DNA of 64,000 nucleotides, taken from positions 40,722,559 to 40,786,558 of the forward strand of contig NC_088680.1 of NCBI RefSeq assembly GCF_950023065.1. The letters are read 5' to 3'. A model generated the notes under the pieces. The model made no database searches and had not been told where the DNA came from. It was given only the letters and a program-made list of their open reading frames with translations. This document shows positions 50,006 to 61,692 of the stretch, in pieces (within the stretch, counting starts at the first letter, position 1; every line of letters starts with the position of its first letter). This DNA comes from Planococcus citri. Taxonomy: Eukaryota > Arthropoda > Insecta > Hemiptera > Pseudococcidae. The position numbers and the translations under genes were made by a program.

Positions 50006-51930
50006 ATTTCGTAAAATTAGATCAAATGCATTTCACTCCAAATATTGGGAACTGATCGAATTTTTTACAATTTTGCGAAAGTTTAATAACATAGCAAGAA
50101 AATTCTTAAAAATCGGACAAAAAGCTGAAAAATCAGAAACCTATGAAGTAGGTACTCTCAAAATTTGTTTTGGAAATTGATCAAATTTTTGTTACAAGTT
50201 TTTAAAAGTCCGGCACAGACGCGAAATTGTGTCACTATTGGACACAATTTCGCCGCAAAAAACATATCAGCGTCGATTTCACCTAAGGAAATTTTTTTTT
50301 AAAAGAGAGGCAGAAATCGATGCAAATTTAATAGAAATGTTTTTTACATAACTATAATAAGGTGTGTATATCGAGCTCATTACGATGTTCATCTAAAAAG
50401 ATACTCGAGATAACACGCATCAAAAACCTTATACATATCAAAAGTTACGCTGAAATTTTCTCTTTTTATTGTGCAATCTGGCAGCATTAGGTACCTAAGC
50501 ATACTAGGTAAAGATATATGCGCATTCTATAAGAGTAATTACTTTATATGCTCGTTACACCAATTAAAAAGTACGCTTGTTGCTCTTTAAGAGAACTCCG
50601 AGGTGGTTAGAATTTCATTTTATATACGTTTTTCCTCGTAGCCTGCAAAGCCGAGGAGGCCTATACTCAATCAGCGTTTGCTACACACACGCTATAAGAA
50701 CTTTATTGAAAATTGACTCGCAAGCTGAAAGTATAAAGTCTCTACTGGCAAAAATAATACGATTAGGACGACTGAATCACGGTTCAGAGATTTTTTTCAA
50801 AGAGAGTGTGTACTATACGCGGCAGGCAATCGAAACAAAGGGAATAGTCATTTCAATGGAGCAGCTTGCTGCTTTAAATTGAATTATGACGATACGAGAA
50901 GCTGGACATAGGACGAGGTGAAGAACGAGGCGGTAATCCTACGATGGTACAAAGTGCACAGGTGTGAGTAATTAGTTTTTCGATTACCGTTATTTTCTGG
51001 TTTTGTGGTTTCGAGTGATTTTTAATTTCAATCTAACCCATTTTTACGTAACGCTCGAGCTGCAACCATTTCTCAAGTTCGCATTCGTATATTCGGTTTT
51101 ACATGTTACCAAGCTACAGTATACCTATACAATCTTACGTAGGCGCTACGTTTAATTAATTTCCCTTTTAAACTGTACGAGTAATTCCCCTCGCGTCGCG
51201 TAGGTACTCCTTCGCTGGGTATTCGGTAATTAACGGCGCTCGTTTGGAGGTATTCGACCTTGCGGACTTGTCGCCAAATTATCTTTTTCGTTTTGATCGC
51301 GGAATTACGATTTGTTGATTTTTAGCCATGGTGGTTTCGCGAAAGCTGTCATCAAGAGGATACCGGCGCGGCGTCGCGACGTTTATCCGCATAGACGACA
51401 GCGACATTGTTGTGGTTGGAATTAAGTATAAACGGTATCGTGGGTTTGCCAATTACCGCAATGATTAATTTTCAAATTAGATGTTGGGTTATATATTTAC
51501 GGGATCGCTGAATATTACGAACGAGTAGATCAAAAAAATTTATATATTTCGAAATAATACCCTGGAAAATATAAAATTGGAATTCCAGCAATTTTTTTAC
51601 ACATTTTGATCAGATTTCGTCAACTCTAAAACCAAAAAAATTGTTGATCTCAAAAGGTCAATTTAAAGGGATTTATGCACACAAAAATTTTCGAAAATGG
51701 AAAAAATTTTTCTGATTCTATAACTTATTCAGCTAAAAAATTGAAAGAATAATTTGAAGATATTGGGAACATTTGGGACCAAGGGTATGTAAGGAGGAAG
51801 GGGACAGGAGTTTGAATTGCCTCAAAGTTTGATAAATCCGTACTTTGAATCTTAAAAGAATTTTGAGGCATTAAATTGAGAATTTTTGAGAAAAATTTTC
51901 TACAACATTTTTTTGATTTTTTTCAACTTT
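50006..51930. other. Intergenic with a perfect 13-bp hairpin, no gene seen
   Basis: 50221-50233 (GCGAAATTGTGTC) and 50241-50253 are perfect inverted complements around a 7-base loop. The 101-codon open frame 50577-50882 is unrecognised. From 50880 to 51480 the DNA is less AT-rich but shows no exon I can support. Confidence 0.4.
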
Positions 51931-52100
51931 GAGGGGCTGTTACGAGGGAACCTCTCGAAATGTTCGCCTCTGACTTGAACAAGGCCGTAATTTTTTGAAA
52001 GAGCATGGACTGGAATCTCTACAACCACAATTTCAGCTACCAAAATTGGTTTTTCGATTTTTGACGAATTTTTGAAAGCCAAAATTGCCCATTTTCAGCG
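51931..52100. repeat. Single decayed arm of the foldback family
   Basis: It starts ACGAGGGAACCTCTCGAAAT and continues with TTCGCCTCTGACTTGAAC, GGCCGTAATTTTTTG and AAAGAGCATG. This parallels the left arm of the element at 54131, including the exact terminus. Confidence 0.65.
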
Positions 52101-54130
52101 ATTAAAAATTATGAAAATTAATCCTGAAACTAAAATCAATTCCCCAACACCGGATTTCGCCATTTCGAGCAATTTCAAAGCCTTCAGTGCAATTTTTAAT
52201 TTCTCTAGGTGTGGAAATTAATTAAGGCCCTACATTACCCGAAATTACGCGTACTTATCAATAATTGAATAAACTTCTAAAAATTATGTACCTTTTTAAT
52301 CTTCATTTGGCTTGAACCTGAGGATCATATCGTAAGCTCAAAAACTGACGAAAAAATCAAGTCTTTTTCGCGACATGCGAAAACATACTGTCCAAGAGGC
52401 TGCTGTCCATGTACCTAGAAGCAAACAGAACATAACACGTCAGTAAGACATTTCTTCGAGAAACGAGTTTATTATAACACTGATTATCAGTAATTTATCA
52501 AAAAACAACAACAGGAAACACGTGTTGAACTACAAATACCCTAACACGAGTCAATTACCAATCTACAAATACATGTAATTATTTCCGTATCAAAACTAAA
52601 ACGTAGAGCTCCTTATCAATATTCACATTCTTCGCGAACAAGTACCTATTCAACAGTATAGAGGTGTTTCATTTTCTAATAATTTTGAGAATAAGAGAAA
52701 GAAAAGGAGACAGATTGAACGAAATTATACTATTAAAAAACGAAACACTCTTCGCGGGTTCGGAACCTACCGCATCACTTTGTTGATTATCTGCCGAGTA
52801 ATTCGTTTGGCACAAGACGAACGCAAACATCACCCAACTAATTTCCTGTCAAGTGTAGCACTGTTGTAGTGCGAGACCCGTTGATGCATAAAAAAAATGA
52901 CGTCGAGCCGTTAAACGATGCACATCACAGTGCATCGCATACCTACTCTTAGATCATAGGGCCAGGGTGCGCATAACCTGTTGGAAAATTTTTCTCGCTC
53001 ATAGATACGTATACAGTAGAGCGAATGAAAGAGTAAGATAGAGATAGAGAGGTGTCATTTTGGCAGAATCTCTAACTGTATAGTGAAGATGCTGGAGCGC
53101 GTGTACCAAGGTTCAGTTACATCTTGAAAGATTACCAGAAAGTGATTACATTTTCACGGCTAAATTGTTTGCGTAATCCATTAGATCGGTAATTAGGCAC
53201 GCGTCTCCGGTACAATGACAATGCTCGTTCGATATTTCCGCACGACGGTGCTTTTCCGCGAGAAGAATTTTTTTTTCCATCAACGTGGGTAACTTTGCTA
53301 ATTCGCGTTGTGCTCGTAGAATGCGCATTCCGGCCCAGGATAAGTTGACCTTTTCTTATTGGTCACCGTAACACGAGCGTGGTGGATTGTCTCATTCAGC
53401 ATGCTTAATCGTATAACAACGTTGCAAGGTGATGAGGAAGAAAACATTTCGAGTTTTCATCGTTCTCGTGAAAAAAGGTTCAATTCGAGTTGAAAATTTT
53501 CAAAATTGATTTCTTCGAGTCCTATTTCAAAGTAGGTTACAACTAAAGGTACCAATTTATACAAAATGGGAAAATTTCCAGGGGAAAAATTGGTTTCCTC
53601 GGCTTATAGCCTGGGGCTTAGGTGTGGTGCATTTTTTTGATAGGGAACGGGAAAGTGCAACAAAAAATGAGATCTCATTTTCAACAATAAAGGTGCCCCA
53701 ACTCTGGAGTCTGCAGCAAATTTTTGAAAGTGGACATTTTCGAAAAATTTCACTTGTGAAAGTTGATTTTGGACAGTTTTTAAGGAATTTCGTGATATTC
53801 TGGAATTTCCAAAGTATGGCTAAAGGCTGTAAAATGGTCAAAACAAGAAATTAGTTTTGTAAAAATTTTCAACTTTCAAAAATCTATAGGAGGCCCCATC
53901 TCTAGCGAACTGCTCAAAACGAATTGAAACTTTTTCAATCGATTGGTGGGGGGGGGGGTTGAAAATGGAGTGCATATCAAATTTCAGCTTTTTAGGTAAC
54001 TTTAGTAAAATTTTGTTTTTTTCCATTTTTGCCTCAAATTAATTTTTTTTAATTATTTAAAAATCAAAAAATGCACTTGAGCATCTGATATGAAACATGA
54101 ATTTAGTAAAAAAAATTTAAAAATATTCTA
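52101..54130. other. Intergenic, one unusual small open frame
   Basis: The minus-strand frame 53328-53146 (60 codons) has balanced, helix-like composition unlike the F/I/K-rich noise around it (see findings). A G10 run lies near 53948. Otherwise nothing recognised. Confidence 0.3.
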
Positions 54131-54868
54131 ACAAGGGAACCTCTTGAGGTGTCTGCCTCCGATTTGAACGGGACCGCAATTTTTGGAAAGAGCATGCTCT
54201 AAAACCCCCAAAACCAAATTTTCAGCTGCCCAACTTCATATCTAGATATTCGGCGAACGTTTAAAAATTCAAAATTGACTGTTTTTCAAAATAGAAATAT
54301 CCAAAAATCAAAAATATCCCGTTTGCGAGAAAATTTTTGGAATTTGCGTGAATCGCAGTAGCCGTTCTGGAGCCTCCCTTTAAATTTTGGATATTGTTAT
54401 TAAGAAAAAGCTGGTCAAAACCACTCTTGAGGTGTCCCCTCCAGAATCGGCTCAAATGTGGATAAAGTCGTTAAACAGGTTGAGTATAATACACAACTCG
54501 ATTTCCAGCTGGCCAACTTCATATTCACACCTTCAGAAGCAAATTCAAAATTCTGGAGAAATTGAAAAATCGCGCTGGAGGCTCCAGAATGGCTGGAAAT
54601 GGCGAAATTCGGCCTCGTGGGGTTAATTATGATAAAATATTGCGATTCGCACAAATTCCGAAAGTTTTTTCGCAAATGGGAAATTTTTGATTTTTGAATA
54701 TTTTTTATTTTGAAAAACAGTCAATTTTGAATTTTTAAACGTTCGTCAAGTATCGAGATATGAAGTTGGGCAGCTGAAAATTTGGTGTTGGGGGTTTTAG
54801 ACCATGCTCTTTCCAAAAATCGCGGTCCCGTTCAAATCGGAGGCGGACATCTCAAGAGGTTCCCTTGT
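54131..54868. mobile_element. Foldback element with inverted arms of about 230 bp
   Basis: The left arm (54131 to about 54365) and right arm (about 54645-54868) are long inverted copies at roughly 90 percent identity by eye. Starting from ACAAGGGAACCTCTTGAG, both run through GCCTCCGATTTGAACGGGAC, TTTTTGGAAAGAGCATG, CAAATTTTCAGCTGCCCAAC, TTCATATCT and GAACGTTTAAAAATTCAAAA. The loop (about 54366-54644) carries GGAGCCTCC near 54370 and CTGGAGGCTCCAGA near 54573, also inverted. No coding capacity; no target duplication is evident. A transcript through it would form a long hairpin. Confidence 0.85.
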
Positions 54869-57483
54869 AAGTTGAAATATGTAGTACCAAGTATCATTTT
54901 TGTCTAATTCTTGGGTACCTAATTTTATTACAAAACGATTTTTATGAGATTTTAAACGATTTTTGTATATTTTTACGCAATTTTGAATCATACAACTACC
55001 TATATGCTTAATTAACCAAACATTTTTAATGATTCCTTTCTCTTAGGAAACCGTGTAACCGCTGCTTCGATGATTTTATACAATATTTGCCTCGGGCGCT
55101 ACTAATTAATACTATAACTACAAGTTTTTGTGATTGTAGATTTTATTTTCTTAAAATTAAACGGAATAGGTAACGATGCAATTCTATCAGACCTTGAAAC
55201 GAAAAAAAAAAAAGAAATTCATATAGATATAAAAATATTTTGCAAACGAATGATTAGTCTAAAAAATTCCAAAACAGTTGCGAACGATTCATTCGTCTTA
55301 TTAAGATACGATAGAAAATTCTCCATAGTTAATATCGAGTCATCGAGTTAATCATAATTCAATTAGTCAAGTTCTTCCTCCTGCTTATACTTTGCTCTGT
55401 GAAACTTGGCTACATTTCTGATTATTTTTTCAATATGCAAATCAAGTTGAATTTGTACACGCGATAAATAATTTTCGAAGAGAAAATCTATGGCATGCTG
55501 CGGTGTAGCTTTTCTGTACCATTTTGTGAATTTACATTTACATTTCGAAGGGACGTGAGAAGAAAAGGGAGGAAAGGGCGAAGATCAAAAAGATATTCAA
55601 ATGTCTTTTCTCTCGCAGGTAATTTGATGTTTTTTTTTTCTCTATCTGTTTCTGTAGTATTTAGTATTCTGTCGTAGCTCGAATATGCGTCAAGTCGACC
55701 GTGTCCCATATTTCTCGCAGGTCTGTTCGATGAAAAAAAAAAAAAAATGAAATGAAACTCGTAAAGCGCGGAAAATTTATACCCAAGGTTAACGAATTTG
55801 GTATTCGGCAAAATGCCGAAGTTTAAATTAATTTTTTTTTTTCATTTTACTCGTAATATTGTACCTACCTAAAATAATCAAACGCTTAAAGAATGACTAT
55901 ACGAATTAAGTCGTAGATAGTCTCGTTTGGCTGATCCGTTATTATAAACGCTAAGCGAGCGGTCATTTAACGCTAAATTAACGCGTAAACGCCCATCATT
56001 AGCTAATAAATATAATTCGTGATTTAGCGTACGTATTGTATGTACCATATTTAAACGGGTTGTTGGGTTTAATTGACTAGACGTACGGTATGGTGCGGTG
56101 TGTGTTTATTCGTTATGAAATAACAAGTGGCGAGCATCGTCGATTATATAAGAATGAATGAAAATGAAAAGTCTCCACGATACTGTCATTTAACCCGGCA
56201 GCAGACCATCAGGGGGCATACATGAAACCGAAAGTCAACCGCTATAACCACTTTGTATGTATGTTTTTAAGCGTAATTTAAACGTTCATGTGACAACGGC
56301 GACCATCCAACTAAAGGTTATAGAGCACATCGGTCGTCAACGAACCGAGCGAAAAAAAACACATACGCATATTTACCTTGAATTTTGACCGTTCGTATGC
56401 AATTTCTCCGAAAATCTTTTGCTTTTTACCAAACGTTTCAAATATGTGGAATACCTTGATCTTTTTTTCTCAAGTTGAGAAATGACCAATTTCTTTTGAA
56501 ATTATTGAAAGTTTATCCTTTTAATATTGCTACTAAACATCGAAAAGTCGATTTTTTTACCCATCGTCTTGAATGAAAATGATGGTGGAAATCTTAAAAT
56601 TACAGTAATGTACCAAGTAGAGTACCTAACATGAAAAAAAACAGATTTTTTTCAATTCTAAGAGGAAGTGTCCTTCAAGTTTAGAGAGTTTTTTCATAGG
56701 TATAAAAGTTGAGATCATCTATGTCAAAAAGGTGGGGAGCTATCAATCCTTAAAATTAGGGCGATTTCCGAAAACCATCGTTTTTTAGCTTCACATAACA
56801 TATCGTAGGAAATGACACCCCTCCACCCCCTTCTAAAGAACCATTTGAATTTCTAAATTTCTCACCGGATTCGATATCATTCAAGTTCCAAGCACGTGTT
56901 GAAAAAATTCAAATCGTGAAAATAAAAGTTTTTCATGGTTTGAAAAAATCAATCAAACGTATTGTTTCCAGATTCATCAAATTACCCCGATCAAAAATCG
57001 GCAATTTTGCTTACATTTTTGAAGTTCGTGTTTTTCAAAATGTTTTCAATTTATGTACTAAGTAAGTATAATGAAAATTGTATCACAGATATTTTTATTT
57101 AGGTAAATCCTTCAAAATTCAGTCACCTTGCGTAACTACGAATATACTTCATATATTATTGGATAAACAGTAATCGGATCATTGATTACGTTAAAACTTC
57201 TAAATCATGATAATTATTACCCTACGGGAGATTAAAAATTAATCTGAATTATTATTGAGAATATCTACAAGGAAATTAAAAACGAACAGTTTCACATGCA
57301 ATGTTGCCAAGCTTGGCAGAGCTCTTTATTAGGGTAACATCGTTCTAACCAACTGAACGCATATTCACAAAAAAAAAACAACTCAAGGACTCCGATCAAA
57401 CTAAAATCATTGCCTCAATGAAAAATTTTAAACCATGATTTGATATTTCAATTTTTATGGAATATTGGAGAAATTATACTTAT
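54869..57483. other. Intergenic, no gene seen
   Basis: AT-rich. Open frames at 55130-55351 and 55488-55811 are unsupported. A TACCTACCT motif lies near 55863. Confidence 0.35.
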
Positions 57484-58285
57484 ACGAAGAAACCATTTGA
57501 GGTGTTCGTCTTCGATTTGAATGGGACCACGATTTCCGAAAAAATCATATTTGTAGTTTGAAACACCCTACAATCAACATTTTAGCTGGTCAAGTTGATT
57601 TTTCAATTTTGAGCGGATTTTTCAGGTCCCAAAACAGATCATTTTCGGCGATTTGTGTTTTCAATTTTTTTTTTTTTTTTTTGGGTGTTTGGGTGTTTGT
57701 AATTCCATGATTATTACATCCTCCATGTGAATTTCATATCGAGTTGGTAAGGTTGAGTTTTCAAAAAATGAATCAGTAAAAATGATGAAAATTATTCGTG
57801 AAATTTTTGGGCTTCCTGCAGAAGTTCAAAAGTTCTGAAAAAAATCGAAAATCGCGCTGGAAACTTCAGAATGACCTAGAATAGTGAAATTTGGACGGGA
57901 AGGGGGGGTCGTGGTGGTTTTAGACAAGATAAACCATTCGTGTAAATTTCAAACATTTTTCCACCGACAGGAAATTTTTGATTTTTTGAATTTTTTGCTC
58001 CGTAGGTAAATATTAGGATGGTCAAAAAAACATTCGAAGTGTCCACCTGGAAATCGATTTCAGCTTTCTGGAGAAATTCAGAAATTTTGAAGGGATTGAA
58101 AATCATGCTGAAAGCTGCAAAATGGCCGAAAATTATGAAATTAAGTTCAAGAGAGTTGACATTGGATTGAAGATTAATTTCCATAATTTTTACGGAATAA
58201 ATACCTATTCTTGGAAAAAAATAAAATCATAAATTGTCAAAAATAGTCAATTACGGATTCTCAAAAATTCACCAAAAATGGGGGT
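57484..58285. repeat. Older relative of the foldback element
   Basis: The left end ACGAAGAAACCATTTGAGGT matches the terminus of the 54131 element, followed by TTCGATTTGAATGGGACCA and TTTTAGCTGGTCAAGTTG. The middle has CGCGCTGGAAACTTCAGAATG. The right arm is decayed beyond about 58200. A T20 run interrupts it at 57667-57682 and nearby. Confidence 0.6.
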
Positions 58286-58539
58286 AAAGTCTCTTCTCCC
58301 AATAAGGAAAGTACATCAAATCATAGATATGTTTTTTTGCTAAGATTACTTAATAGATCAATGCTTGGAATTCCAAATGTAAAGAAATGTCTGACAAAAT
58401 ATCATAAAATCATTTTATAAATTTTTTATAGTAATTCATTAATTTTTTTACACAATTTCTCGAAACTCAGATTAACATCTAAAAGTCTACTTCATTCAGT
58501 ATGGATTAACCTTCTCAAAAATTGGTGAGTTTTTTCAAA

Positions 58540-58760
58540 GTTTTTAAAAGTCAGACAAAACATAGGAAATTTATCAAATCTTTTTTTTAAAGTAACAAAA
58601 TATTACGAAGTCGAAGATCACTTTTTAAATGTTTTCAAAAGTCTGACATAATGTCAAGAATTTGTCACGATTTTTTCAAGTTTTTAAAAGTAGATATGAC
58701 ATTATTAATATGAAAAATTTTAGATTTCTTCCGTTTTCAAAAGTCAGCGTGACGCAGGTC
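58540..58760. repeat. Short degenerate array (TTTTCAAAAGTCTGACA units)
   Basis: Four loosely spaced copies of GTTTTCAAAAGTC.GACA followed by an AAATTTGTCA-like run. A similar fragment, TTTTTAAAAGTCCGGCA, occurs near 50195. Confidence 0.5.
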
Positions 58761-61356
58761 AACGTTGCACAAATTACGGAAATACCCCCGGTGCAAAATA
58801 ATCTCCATAATGTCTGAAAATACATTTACAGCTAGAAATTCAACCCTTCTATGCAAATCTGAAGTTGATAAAAAGCTCTGATGTGATTCTAGGTTCCTCT
58901 CTGGAGAAAAGTCAACATTTTGTTGGAGACTCTCGATCGACCTGAATGTAATCATATTCATATTAGAAAGGTGAAACGGGGGAGGGGGTGTCAATGTGAT
59001 CGTGAGAGCTAATTTTTAGATTTTCATCTCATAATAACATCTTTTCATAAATTTTTTTTGAAGAATTCGTCAAAAATTGAAAAAAAAATCAATTTGACAG
59101 CTCAAGTGAAATTTTAGTTCTGAGTTTAGCTCAATCACAATTGACTGATTGCAAAGGTTCCTTTCATAGCTTAAGCTGAATGAAATCACTATTAAATCTC
59201 GATTGACGATTTCAAAAAATAAATGAATTATTCGCAAACGAATTTTTCTAAAATTGTTTTTGAAAAAAAAAATCATAATAAAATGAATAGGTAAGAACAA
59301 GGTAATTATTTAAAACTCGACTGAATTTAGGTATCGATAAAAATGACAATTTTGTCACGAAATTTTCTAATAAAAAAAAATATGTGAAAAATTACCGTAA
59401 TAATGAAAAATTATCTCGGTCACAAGTCACAGGAACCTCGACGTGTAAAATTATTTAACACTTACACAACATTACACATCCGTTACACGTATGTAAGCGC
59501 ATTAAGGTACTCGAAAAAAAAAATGTATTTTTTAGCGTTAACCTTGTAAAAGAGAAAAGCAAATGAAACCGTATTATCTCACAAAACACCGGACGCGCTC
59601 GATTGCATTTTCCATCTGAAATACATGCACTATAGCAACTACAGCAAGTATACTTCGAGTTAGAAAATTAATTAATTCGGTCGTATGATCACTTTATATA
59701 CATGTTAGTCGAAGTGCTGAAATAAAGCGTACTTCACACGACCGCATTGATATCATTAAGTGGATTTTTTCTGCCTTTTTATGGCACTCGGGGAAAAAGC
59801 CTTTGAAGTAGAAATGGTTGCATGAAAAAAAAAACACGCCACCCTGATCAAGTTGAGCTTTTCTATACAAGGGTATTATAATAGGTACCTAAAGTCTGGC
59901 TTGCAATAGCTAACCTAGCTATCTATATAGTACAATGTACTACAATACCTACCTACAACGAGCAGTATAATAATACCAAGAAGACGATACGAAAATATTC
60001 GATAGAAGTAACTTCCTTCTCATTTGCATTGCGAGCGGATTTTAAACTACGTCATAATTCTTTCACGGGACAATAACGAAAACGCACGTGAAAAGCTGGT
60101 TTTTCTTCAATATAGCTTACAAAATGGATCAAGAATGGGGGCAGGGGGCAGGGGGCAGAGAGCACTGGGGCAGGTTTATTTCGTATATACTATGTATCGT
60201 CGTATTATATATTTTGATGTCGTTTGAACATATAAAACCATTTTCGTTTAAGGTCAGTTAATTTGGACGGTTGGCTTGTGCGGATATCGTTTTACGTACG
60301 TAGTTCGGTTTCCTTTAATAAATTTCCAACGTTTGTCATTTCAATAACCGAGACAATTAATACCTGAACGTAAATCAGCTTCGTTTGCAACGTGCCGAGT
60401 ATTTTAAGATTTTCACCAACAGCAACAGCAACAGCGACTCGAGGCTGGGTGTACAATATATGTATGTACCTATATTGTATATTCTGTATACCTACCTATA
60501 CAAGCGTCTGCAATAAACCACCGGAATGTTGTTAATTACACCAACTTTGTGTAAAATTACCTCGATAATGGCGGCGAATATTCGATACGTGCGAACTATT
60601 CGATACATTTACAAGATAAAAAGGGTTCGACGAAGATATTTACAACTTTAAAGCTCGCAAGTTTATGGTTTTGTGTACGAGAATGTTTACTTTCGGTATT
60701 TGGTCGATGGCTTAGCTCTCGCTCTACTCCGTTAATAGGCTATAGAAGATTATTTTGTTTTAATGGCTCTTTTTCGCATATCCTACTTCTTGGAGTATAA
60801 AATGTATAGCGTGAGTAAAACAGTTCGTGGTAAGAGTAACTATAATGAGGAAGATGATTTTAAGGCTAGAAATTTAGTCATTATTATTAACTTTGGGTAA
60901 TAATCGTAATTTTTCCCATTTGGGTAAAATTTGGCTGGTGTAGAAGAGAGTTTTGAATTGAGTGTTTCGCCAAATTTTGATTCTAGTAAAAATAAGTGCG
61001 AGTTTAATATTTTTTTTAAATTTTTATTTAAAAAAAAATCGCTTATCACGATTTAAAAACAGGAAACCATCGACTAAACATCATTTCAAAAAACGGGCTC
61101 GTAATCTAATCTACCATCCATGAGGATGGGTAATTTCACAACTCTGTTCATTTCAATTTAAATCAAAATTCATATATCACCAGAAAAAATTATAATTGTC
61201 CAAATTAATTAGGTACATCCAATTTCAGTGAACTTAAAGGCACATTAGTTTTTTTTTTAACGATTTTACTTCACTCTCGATAAATTTGTTTTCGGTCTGC
61301 TTGTTTTATTGATCCAATAAAACAAACATCTTGCATGGGCAACTTTGAAATTTAAT
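58761..61356. other. Intergenic, no gene seen
   Basis: It includes a relative of the 36780 repeat (59040-59165), GGGGGCA repeats (60134-60160), a CAACAG run (60418-60433) and a perfect 11-bp hairpin, TTGTTTTATTG (61301-61311) with CAATAAAACAA (61315-61325), which puts AATAAA on both strands. Confidence 0.4.
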
Positions 61357-61582
61357 GTAGGACTAATCGTATATTCGAATAATAATAAACACATCGAGAA
61401 ATAAACGGAAATATATTCGTTATAAAAGTATAAAAATATCATCAATCAAGAATATCATCGAAGTCGCGTCTATAAACTAAATCAACGAGGTAGTAAACAG
61501 GAGAGCACCCGGATAAGAAGAACAGCCAGGTAAGTATCGCATCGAAGCTGAGATTACTCCCAGTACTGCCAACGCCAACACA
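61357..61582 (-). repeat. Probable 3' LTR of the copia element
   Basis: On the minus strand, the polypurine tract AAAGGGG (61589-61583) is directly followed by TGTGTTGGCGTTGG, a good LTR start. The left limit is inferred from the first TGTAGG (plus strand) that would give a TGT...ACA-type LTR of about 226 bp, a usual size for copia. The other LTR is outside the window, so the left border and the target duplication cannot be confirmed. Confidence 0.5.
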
Positions 61583-61589
61583 CCCCTTT
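61583..61589 (-). other. Polypurine tract
   Basis: AAAGGGG read on the minus strand, 104 bases after the pol stop codon and touching the LTR start. This is the standard primer position for plus-strand DNA synthesis in LTR elements. Confidence 0.7.
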
Positions 61590-61692
61590 AATCTTAGCGG
61601 AGAGGCGGAGATCAATAACGTACATCGTAAACATAGGAACTAATGGAACTATCGTCTTCGAATTAATAATGGCCTGAAATACAAAAATTATG

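Noticed and set aside
50577..50882. 101-codon plus-strand open frame
   Set aside because: No recognisable family and no supporting splice or promoter signals. A small exon cannot be excluded.
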